From NCBI GenBank assembly GCA_964444375.1, contig CAYUGX010000308.1:1-5555 (forward strand): a stretch of 5,555 bases of DNA. The letters are read 5' to 3'. This DNA is from JABHCC01 sp964444375 (GTDB lineage: Bacteria > Bacteroidota > Bacteroidia > Bacteroidales > UBA12481). The position numbers and the translations under genes are program-made. The notes beneath the pieces are model-generated. The model ran no database searches and was not told where the DNA came from. It saw only the letters and a list, made by a program, of their open reading frames with translations. Numbering within the stretch: the stretch's first letter is position 1; the number at the start of each line of letters is the position of its first letter. Below are positions 1 through 5,555 of this stretch, piece after piece.

Positions 1-339
1 AAACCCGCCCGCTTGCAGATACTTGCGCAGGTTTTCTATTTCTAAATCTGATAATATCACGTTTCCGTGTCCAGTCATATGTACCAGTGGATAATTGAAC
101 AGCTCACGGCTGCCAGCCTCAACCACTACTGGATCTGCATCAATATTCGTTTTTAACTGGTCGTTACAAAACTTGATCAGATTGGGGAGTGCCGTAGGAT
201 TGGCATACCAATCACCACCCCCAGCATATTTCAATAAAGCTATTTTAACCGTTGAATCCTGAGCAAAGGTGACAGGCGTAACCAGTATTATTGCGACTAA
301 TCCTATCGTGAGCGCATGACACATTCTAAATGATTGCAT
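1..339 (-). CDS. DUF4159 domain protein, exported, N-terminal part (gene continues past the left edge)
   Basis: The minus strand is open from an ATG at 339-337 to the window edge, giving 113 residues. Residues 1-26 form a signal peptide: a short polar start (MQSFRMCHAL), a hydrophobic core (IGLVAIILV) and a likely cleavage site after VTFA, before QDSTVK. The mature start has the features I associate with DUF4159: the stretch KYAGGGDWYANPTALPNLIK at residues 38-57, then YPLVHMTGHG at 83-92, and a following LSDLEIENLRKYLQAGGF at 96-113. This last part resembles the region before the GGFLxxDD-like motif of the family, which would lie outside the window. The function of DUF4159 is unknown, and its fold is thought to resemble class I glutamine amidotransferases. 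The protein probably acts in the periplasm. It is divergent from the tRNA-Ser gene, with 69 bases between them. The family call is from memory of the motif pattern, with good confidence; the biological role is not assigned. Confidence 0.85.
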   Translation of the reverse strand, partial: MQSFRMCHALTIGLVAIILVTPVTFAQDSTVKIALLKYAGGGDWYANPTALPNLIKFCNDQLKTNIDADPVVVEAGSRELFNYPLVHMTGHGNVILSDLEIENLRKYLQAGGF

Positions 340-393
340 GCTGTAAAAATAAAAACTGTCTGGCTTAATCAATGAGCAACACGAGATTTTATC

Positions 394-401
394 TATTTTT
401 G
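394..401 (+). promoter_or_regulatory. Candidate -7 element of the tRNA-Ser promoter
   Basis: TATTTTTG matches the Bacteroidota -7 consensus TAnnTTTG exactly and ends 7 bases before the first base of the tRNA, as expected for transcription starting at or next to the mature 5' end. I do not see a convincing TTTG-like -33 element about 20 bases further upstream, so this call rests on the -7 match and its position. Confidence 0.45.
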
Positions 402-408
402 TCAGATC

Positions 409-495
409 GGAGAAATGCCGGAGTGGTCGAACGGGGCGGTCTCGAAAACCGTTGTGCCTTTCGGGGCACCGGGGGTTCGAATCCCTCTTTCTCCG
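409..495 (+). tRNA. tRNA-Ser(CGA)
   Basis: This 87-base sequence folds as a class II tRNA. The acceptor stem GGAGAAA (409-415) pairs perfectly with TTTCTCC (488-494), and G495 is the discriminator base. The anticodon stem GCGGT/ACCGT (one G-T pair) encloses the loop CTCGAAA at 441-447, with anticodon CGA at 443-445, reading the serine codon UCG. A long variable arm (TGTGCC pairing with GGCAC around 453-469) is diagnostic for Ser/Leu tRNAs. The T arm is GGGGG/CCCTC around the loop TTCGAAT. The CCA end is not encoded: the bases after G495 are CGA. Loops and stems were paired by hand. Confidence 0.96.
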
Positions 496-552
496 CGAGC
501 ATGGTGTGATTAGTGTTGTGTTAATAAAGTTTTGGGCTTAATGTTTGTTTTC

Positions 553-584
553 TTTGGTCATAAATGTCAATTACCATAACTTTA
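553..584 (+). promoter_or_regulatory. Candidate promoter of the lipoprotein-sulfatase unit
   Basis: TTTG at 553-556 (as a -33 element) is followed after 20 bases by TAACTTTA at 577-584, which differs from the Bacteroidota -7 consensus TAnnTTTG only in its last base. Transcription would start near 590-593, leaving a leader of about 40 bases before the ATG at 630. The spacer 496-629 holds no other gene I can support, and no strong terminator hairpin is visible after the tRNA. Confidence 0.4.
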
Positions 585-629
585 TAAACACGGAAACACT
601 ACAAACTAACCATTTAACGAATCTACACC

Positions 630-2795
630 ATGGGGCAAGGTCGGGGAACTCGCCAATTCTTGAGAAGGATTTTCTTTTTCGTTTTGGTTGTGATCATTGC
701 ACAATCCTGTCAGAAAAATCTACACTTTAGTAAATATCATTTCCTTTTGGATAAGCAAGATCAGATTGATCGAGTTGATTATACCACGGAGGAATTAGAG
801 TTCATAGGTTTGGGAGGAATGAAAGGTGATCCGGCTGATTATTCGTTCACGGTGGTTGCATCGGTCGTACCGCCTGTGGTGAATGGCATAAGCGTGCAGG
901 CATGTCATATATATTGCGATGATTCAAAATTGTATGTAGCCTACAATTATGCTGGTGAAACCTATCGGGGTGCAATTGACATATATACTTACAACCTGAA
1001 TGCTGGTAGTACTACATTGACCCCTGAACATTCTTTGGGTTTCATCAATAGTGATATTTCTTGCCTAACTAGGATTAAACACAGTTCAGACAGTTATGAA
1101 GTTTTTGCAGTCGGTGCCACAGCGGGTTATGGAGGCCATGGATTAACCTCACCTGCTTTTATGATCTATTTTGATCCCACCCTAACCGCTTATGATGTGA
1201 AAAATGTTGAGGGTTATGTCGCGACTTCAATTCACCATGAAGATGAGAGTAATTGGTTTCCAGTAAGTTCTGGTGCCAGTGGTGGACTAACTCTGTTCTC
1301 CAGAGTCCCGATTGCACAAACGACATTCAAGTCGATGACCAACATGACTAGTGCCCATGGATATGGGAACAGCAGCTATGCCTTACAAACGGAACCGACT
1401 GCCTTATATGTGTACAATAAGGAGTTTGATACGGAAAACACTTATCCACTGCCAGCATACCCAACTGACCTGGACGAGAAGAGCACGGTTGAGGTTAAAT
1501 ATGGTCATAGTTTCTTGGCCTTAAACGAGGGCGGCACCGTCATCATGGATAATTCAACAAATACAGTGGTTGAAGCTATTTCGCCGATAGATCCCGGTGG
1601 AGTTCCTGCCGAATTCTTAGTTTCCAATGGTTTGAGCATTGGTGATTACCGGCTTTTCTTGGCCAATGGTGGCCAAGGATTGAGCATTTTGGATTTGGAC
1701 TTAGCTATGCAGACCACGGTAGTTGGCAGTACATTCACTGGCCAGTCGGTCAATCATATTGCTTTATTAGAAGAGAACGGCAATACAGGTTATCTGGCAA
1801 TTGCCTCGGGTAAGGCAGGTGTTAAGATTATCTACTATACCTATGCTGGTACCACTCCTACAGGGGTGACAACCACTGCAATCAGCAACCTTACTGCCAG
1901 TGGTGCTAGTTCAGGTGGTGCGGTAACGGCCGATGGTGGTACAGTAATTAGTTCCCGCGGTGTTTGTTGGAGTACAGATCCCGGCCCAACAGTAGCCGGA
2001 GCAAGAACTGTAGATGGGAACGGCACAGGTTCATTCACCAGCACGGTTGAAGCACTGGAGCCATCCACAACCTACTATTTGAGAGCCTACGCCACCAACA
2101 ATGTCGGAACCACCTATGGGAATGAGCTGAGCTTCACAACTAACGCTGATGGATGTGCCGGGACATTCATAGATCCTCGCGATAACAAAGAGTATTGTAC
2201 AGTTCAGATTGGCACGCAAACCTGGACTGCTCAAGATATGGCCTATTTGCCGGCAGTTAGTCCATCATCGGCTGGCAGTCATGTTATTACTCACATGTAC
2301 GTGTATGATTATCAGGGAACTAATGTAACAGATGCAAAGGCAACAGCGAACTATACTACGTACGGAGTTCTTTATAACTGGCCGGCTGCAACGCATGCAT
2401 GTCCTGATGGATGGCATCTTCCAAGCGATGATGAATGGAAAACATTGGAAGCTTTCCTCGGTATGGATGAAGGCAATCTTGTTGTAAACGGACTCAGGCC
2501 TGGTGGTGCAATAGGATATAAACTCAAGTCTACCTCTGGCTGGAAAAATGACGGCAATGGAGATAATTCCTCTGGCTTCACAGCTGTACCTGGTGGATCA
2601 GTAACACAATTGGAATATGGAGGCAATGGTAATTTCTATGGTTTAACCGCAGCATCAACCTATTGGACCTCAACAGTAGATGAAAATGATGCATCAAAAA
2701 GGTGGTATCGTGTCATCTATGCAGATAAGAACAGTGTGATGCGAACAACTTATCGGGTAGAACCAGGTATGTCGGTCCGGTGTGTTAAGGATTAA
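630..2795 (+). CDS. Cell-envelope lipoprotein: beta-propeller-like domain, FN3-like domain and C-terminal FISUMP domain
   Basis: This is a 721-residue lipoprotein. A basic start (GQGRGTRQFLRR), a hydrophobic stretch at 14-23 and the lipobox-like AQSC with Cys27 predict export and lipidation; there is no obvious acidic surface-export signal just after the cysteine. Residues about 66-405 are beta-rich and resemble the LVIVD-type propellers of Bacteroidota, with phrases such as ACHIYCDDSKLYVAYNYAGE and GLSILDLD. Residues about 408-505 are an FN3-like module of the type common in Bacteroidota secreted proteins (SSRGVCWSTDPGPT, PSTTYYLRAYATNNVGTTYG). Residues about 509-720 form a FISUMP domain (Fibrobacter succinogenes major paralogous domain, TIGR02145 type), with CPDGWHLPSDDEW at 591-603 and a closing SVRCVKD. 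None of these domains has visible catalytic residues, so a binding or scaffolding role at the cell surface is inferred. The start is the only ATG before the signal peptide; no Shine-Dalgarno sequence precedes it. The stop lies 9 bases before the sulfatase start, so the two are probably co-transcribed. Confidence 0.93.
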   Translation: MGQGRGTRQFLRRIFFFVLVVIIAQSCQKNLHFSKYHFLLDKQDQIDRVDYTTEELEFIGLGGMKGDPADYSFTVVASVVPPVVNGISVQACHIYCDDSKLYVAYNYAGETYRGAIDIYTYNLNAGSTTLTPEHSLGFINSDISCLTRIKHSSDSYEVFAVGATAGYGGHGLTSPAFMIYFDPTLTAYDVKNVEGYVATSIHHEDESNWFPVSSGASGGLTLFSRVPIAQTTFKSMTNMTSAHGYGNSSYALQTEPTALYVYNKEFDTENTYPLPAYPTDLDEKSTVEVKYGHSFLALNEGGTVIMDNSTNTVVEAISPIDPGGVPAEFLVSNGLSIGDYRLFLANGGQGLSILDLDLAMQTTVVGSTFTGQSVNHIALLEENGNTGYLAIASGKAGVKIIYYTYAGTTPTGVTTTAISNLTASGASSGGAVTADGGTVISSRGVCWSTDPGPTVAGARTVDGNGTGSFTSTVEALEPSTTYYLRAYATNNVGTTYGNELSFTTNADGCAGTFIDPRDNKEYCTVQIGTQTWTAQDMAYLPAVSPSSAGSHVITHMYVYDYQGTNVTDAKATANYTTYGVLYNWPAATHACPDGWHLPSDDEWKTLEAFLGMDEGNLVVNGLRPGGAIGYKLKSTSGWKNDGNGDNSSGFTAVPGGSVTQLEYGGNGNFYGLTAASTYWTSTVDENDASKRWYRVIYADKNSVMRTTYRVEPGMSVRCVKD

Positions 2796-2804
2796 CAAAA
2801 GAAT

Positions 2805-4296
2805 ATGCGCATTATCACATTTTGTCTAACACTGGTGTTCATTCCATTTGTATTCAGCTGCAAAAGCAATTCAGATTACCCAAATTTCATTTTCCTCATG
2901 GCCGATGACCTCGGCTACGGCGATGTGGCCTATAACGGCAATTCGCATGTAAAGACACCCATGCTGGATCAAATGGCTGAGGAAGGATTGCGTTTCAATC
3001 GTTTCTATTCGGCTGCTCCGGTTTGTACACCCACCCGGGTGAGTTGCTTAACTGGTCGTCATCCGGCACGGGTCAATATGACCTGGGCATTTAAAGGAGC
3101 CCTACCGGATCGGGAAGTGACCATCGCTGAAGCGCTAAAGGAACTGGGCTACACCACTGGGCATTTTGGCAAATGGCATGTGGGCCAACTCACCAAAACT
3201 GTTGAACAATCTTATTCTGGAATTCCCCGCACAGAGAATCTCTATAGCCCACCTTGGGAAAATGGTTTCGATGTCTGTTTCAGCGTTGAGAATTCTGTTC
3301 CCAGCTATAATCCTTATTACCTTGCAGGTGATGAATTCGGAACAGAAGGCTATCGCTTTGTGATGGATCGTCAGATCGAAAGGGGGCAGAGGAACGATGG
3401 ATTCATCTGGAGAGACCGATTCTGGACCGGCCCTGGACAACTTCACGATGAATGGCTTGAAGGACCATTACCTGAGATTCTTATCGATCAGAGTTTAGAT
3501 TTTATTGATCAGGCCCTGAGCGAGCAAGTGCCATTTCTGGCATTAATTTGGTTTTCAACACCCCATACGCCTGTAGTGACTGGCAACGAATACCGGGCTA
3601 TATACCCTGAACTCAGCTATGAGGAACAACATTGGTTCGGCAGCATTACTGCCATGGATGAGCAGATAGGGCGATTACGCACTGAGCTCAAAAACAAAGG
3701 CATTGACGAGCAGACTGTCTTGTGGTTCTGCAGCGACAATGGTCCTTCGTGGATTCATGACTTGAACTCCGCGGGACCCTTTCGGGGTAAAAAAGGGAGC
3801 CTCTGGGAAGGTGGTATTCGCGTACCCGGATTACTCATCTGGCCTGGAATTACCGAACTCGCGAGTGAAACAGATATTCCGGTAACTACATCAGATTTCT
3901 TACCCACCGTTCTGGAATACCTTGATGTGGATCTTCAAGTTGATCCGGCATACTACCAGTTGGATGGGATATCGGTTTTGGATATCCTGAAAGCCAATCA
4001 AACTGAGCGAGGAGCGGCGATAGGTTTTCAAGCACCAGTCATGGCCAATCAGGCTCAAAACACAACAGCCTGGTCTAATATATCGGGGCGTCAGATTGTC
4101 TGGATGACAGATCGCTACAAAATGATTAGTTTGAACGACGGACTAGACTGGGCGCTATATGTTCTATTATCNNNNNNNNNNAGAAACAGTTGATATTTCA
4201 ACTGAACATCCTGAAGTGATCCGTCAATTGTTACCAGACCTGGAAGAATGGCTGAAGTCTTGTGATGAAGATGCCACTTTACTTATTCAGCATTAG
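2805..4296 (+). CDS. S1-family (formylglycine-dependent) sulfatase, lipoprotein type, interrupted by an assembly gap
   Basis: A type I sulfatase that hydrolyses sulfate esters, probably of a glycan, in the periplasm or at the cell surface. The signal peptide ends in VFSC, with Cys19 as the lipidation site. Known family residues are present: metal-binding Asp34-Asp35 in MADDLGYGD, the formylglycine Cys74 in PVCTPTR followed by TGR at 83-85, FGKWH at 121-125, His254 in STPHTP, Asp311-Asn312 in SDNG, and Lys329/330 in FRGKKGSLWEGG. Cys74 must be converted to formylglycine by a maturase that is not in the window. The first frame reaches a stop at 4191-4193, but only by reading through the Ns. After the gap another frame encodes 37 residues typical of a sulfatase tail (ETVDISTEHPEVIRQLLPDL...) ending in TAG at 4294-4296. 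The intact protein should have about 496 residues, normal for the family. The start ATG lies 9 bases after the lipoprotein stop and has an A-rich upstream stretch but no Shine-Dalgarno. The annotation resembles N-acetylgalactosamine-6-sulfatase-like proteins, but the substrate and S1 subfamily cannot be assigned by eye. Confidence 0.95.
4172..4181. other. Assembly gap (ten Ns) inside the sulfatase gene
   Basis: Ten consecutive Ns, a usual scaffolding placeholder. Coding on the left is in the frame of the 2805 start; coding on the right resumes at GAA 4183-4185 one base out of that frame. The two halves join only if the true missing length is a multiple of three. Nine bases would give the context LLSxxxETVD, in which the last unknown codon ends in A, compatible with the common sulfatase tail S-D-P-G-E-T. 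The flanks (TTATC and AGAAAC) show no sequence overlap. Confidence 0.97.
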
Positions 4297-4591
4297 CATA
4301 TTCAATTCTTAGAGCTTTTATTAGATCAGGATGCTGGTCAGCAACATTACTTTGTTCTGAGATGCCAAAAGGACCATATATGTCAAACAATTGGATTTCA
4401 CCCGTTTTCAGAAAGACCACTTTGAATTTGTCTTTTCTGATTATTCGTATGATATCTGGATCCACAACGATGTACTTTTTTAGACCATTGATGTGACCAG
4501 AATGTGATGGGTCTTTGGCCAAATTATACCATTCCCACCGATCTTTTGATAAATCATAGAGTTCCTGATTACCATCATAATAATGAATGTA
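4283..4591 (-). repeat. Two diverged copies of a sulfatase C-terminal motif within one gene
   Basis: Counting from the GTG at 5518, the first copy runs from KYKYI (307-311) through ELYDL (319-323) to NLA (332-334). The second runs from KFKVV (364-368) through QLFDI (376-380) to NVADQHPDLIKAL (391-403). The distance from the second Lys of KYK/KFK to the Leu of LYD/LFD is 11 residues in both copies; the distance on to the Asn of NLA/NVA is 12 and 14. The copies are diverged, so this is a protein-level repeat rather than a recent DNA duplication. Confidence 0.6.
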
Positions 4592-5555
4592 TTTGTACTT
4601 GCCGTCGGTAATAGCATGTGATCCTCGGCCCAAGGTTGTCACACTTACTGGTGGTCCAGACCAGGTGTTACCCATAAGCAATGGAAGTAAGCTGTTACCT
4701 TCAAGGTCATTTTTATCAGGCAATGATCCCATATCCAAAAGGGTAGGGTACAGATCCAATAAATTCACTGGTATATTGCATTTCTGGCCCCGATCATACT
4801 TTTTGCGATGCTGCTTCGGAGGGACAATGATCAGCGGTACTCGTGTTGATCTTTCCCATGCGGTATGCTTTCCCCAATGCTCTTTTTCACCCAGATGCCA
4901 GCCATGGTCGCTAAACAGGATGATCCAGGTATTATCTGCTTTTGAACTGGTTGCGAGGGCACTAATCAATTTACCGATCTGCGCATCAACAAAAGAGATA
5001 GTGGCCAAATAGGCATGTACACCAGCCTGCCATTGATTATAGCGGATCACTGTTTCATGACATCCGGAAGTCCAGGGTAGATGTGCATAATCTATGGCTG
5101 TTTGTGACAGATCATCCAAGTCGTTTTCGATATGAGGAGGTAGTTGTATTGAGTTTTGATCGTAAAAATCAAAATACTTCTGTGGCGCAAACAAGGGCTG
5201 ATGAGGTTTGTAAAAGCCAACACATAGAAGCATTGGTTTTTCTTGCTCATTTCTAATCTGATTGAACGCCCAATTGGCAATTCGCCCATCGGGCATGACG
5301 GTGTCATGTATTGGCAGTGGTCCCCAATCAAAGGTACTCCAGGTGTTGTTCGGTCTATCAATGTTAGAGATCTTGTTCATGGGCAAACGTACCGACCAGG
5401 TATCACGACGCACCACAACAGTCGGGTCCATGTTTTCAGTCGCTAACTCCTCATGGGTAAATGGGGTTCCGACAATTCCGGTTCCTGGACCATATGTATC
5501 CCAATTTTTATCTACCACTTTGGTTGAGGAGTGGTTAATTTTCCCTGCTCCAGCA
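4283..5555 (-). CDS. Iduronate-2-sulfatase-like S1 sulfatase, N-terminus beyond the right edge
   Basis: The frame is open to the window edge, giving 423 visible residues. The GTG at 5518-5516 is not the real start: upstream codons read AGAGKINHSSTK, and GAGKINH resembles the GKIFH motif internal to iduronate-2-sulfatase-like proteins. The formylglycine motif and first metal-binding aspartates must therefore lie outside. Counting from the GTG codon, visible family features are VGFYKPHQP with His106 (5203-5201), SDHGWHLGEKEHWGK with metal ligands Asp204-His205 (4909-4904) and Lys217 (4870-4868), and ERSTRVPLI at 222-230. These correspond to His229, Asp334-His335 and Lys347 of human IDS as I recall them. 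The family removes sulfate from glycans; similarity does not prove iduronate specificity, because many marine homologues act on algal polysaccharides. Export signals cannot be judged. The C-terminus is odd: after the usual ELYDL...NLA tail, a second sulfatase-like tail follows at 351-411. The last 14 bases overlap the tail of the plus-strand sulfatase gene. Its promoter lies outside the window. Confidence 0.95.
   Translation of the reverse strand, partial: AGAGKINHSSTKVVDKNWDTYGPGTGIVGTPFTHEELATENMDPTVVVRRDTWSVRLPMNKISNIDRPNNTWSTFDWGPLPIHDTVMPDGRIANWAFNQIRNEQEKPMLLCVGFYKPHQPLFAPQKYFDFYDQNSIQLPPHIENDLDDLSQTAIDYAHLPWTSGCHETVIRYNQWQAGVHAYLATISFVDAQIGKLISALATSSKADNTWIILFSDHGWHLGEKEHWGKHTAWERSTRVPLIIVPPKQHRKKYDRGQKCNIPVNLLDLYPTLLDMGSLPDKNDLEGNSLLPLLMGNTWSGPPVSVTTLGRGSHAITDGKYKYIHYYDGNQELYDLSKDRWEWYNLAKDPSHSGHINGLKKYIVVDPDIIRIIRKDKFKVVFLKTGEIQLFDIYGPFGISEQSNVADQHPDLIKALRIEYANAE

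Noticed and set aside
344..351. Minus-strand TATTTTTA as a promoter for the DUF4159 gene
   Set aside because: It matches TAnnTTTG with one mismatch but lies only 5 bases from the ATG, so transcription would start inside the gene; the AT-rich run is probably chance.
496..552. Terminator after the tRNA gene
   Set aside because: Only weak short inverted bases (TTAA pairs) are present, without a GC-rich stem followed by a T run.
545..730. 61-codon plus-strand reading frame upstream of and overlapping the lipoprotein gene
   Set aside because: It crosses the candidate promoter and the start of the 721-residue gene in another frame, has no recognisable domain and no ribosome binding site.
1841..2626. 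Three minus-strand reading frames of 67-84 codons inside the lipoprotein gene
   Set aside because: Their sequences are low-complexity mirrors of the Thr/Ser/Gly-rich coding strand and show no family features.
2805..4193. Sulfatase gene ending at 4193
   Set aside because: The stop is reached only by reading through ten placeholder Ns; the neighbouring frame after the gap carries a clear sulfatase C-terminus to 4296.
4587..5012. 141-codon plus-strand reading frame inside the minus-strand sulfatase
   Set aside because: It is a shadow of a strongly supported gene, with no domain and no sensible start context.
4283..5518. Complete minus-strand sulfatase starting at the GTG at 5518
   Set aside because: The frame stays open to the edge with sulfatase-like residues (GAGKINH), and the formylglycine motif essential to the family is missing, so the gene starts beyond the window.

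Overview
The window looks like a chromosomal segment of a member of the Bacteroidota, probably marine or otherwise exposed to sulfated polysaccharides. The evidence is lineage-typical protein architecture (an N-terminal DUF4159 protein, and a lipoprotein with a beta-propeller, a Bacteroidota-type FN3-like domain and a FISUMP domain), absence of Shine-Dalgarno sequences before the starts, and promoter-like sequences of the Bacteroidota -33 TTTG / -7 TAnnTTTG type. A run of ten Ns at 4172-4181 shows that this is a draft assembly, perhaps a metagenome scaffold.

Layout. At the left edge (1-339, minus) is the N-terminal part of an exported DUF4159 protein running out of the window. A divergent tRNA-Ser(CGA) follows at 409-495. 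After a 134-base spacer with a plausible promoter, a two-gene plus-strand unit begins: a 721-residue lipoprotein (630-2795) and, 9 bases later, a lipoprotein-type S1 sulfatase (2805-4296). The sulfatase is interrupted by the N run and seems to stop at 4193, but its C-terminus resumes after the gap in another frame and ends at 4296. The stop at 4191-4193 is therefore an artefact of the ten-N placeholder. Converging on it from the right edge is a second sulfatase of the iduronate-2-sulfatase type (4283-5555, minus), lacking its N-terminus because the window ends. The two sulfatase genes overlap tail to tail by 14 bases.

How the genes may work together. Two S1 sulfatases next to each other, with a cell-envelope lipoprotein in the operon of the first, suggest part of a locus for desulfating a sulfated glycan. 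No SusC/SusD pair, glycoside hydrolase, polysaccharide lyase or maturase (FGE/anSME) lies inside the window, so the substrate cannot be named.

The two points most worth a second look are the repairable gap in the first sulfatase and an apparent in-frame duplication of the sulfatase C-terminal motif in the second. I found no CRISPR array, insertion sequence, phage gene or clearly new defence or mobile system.
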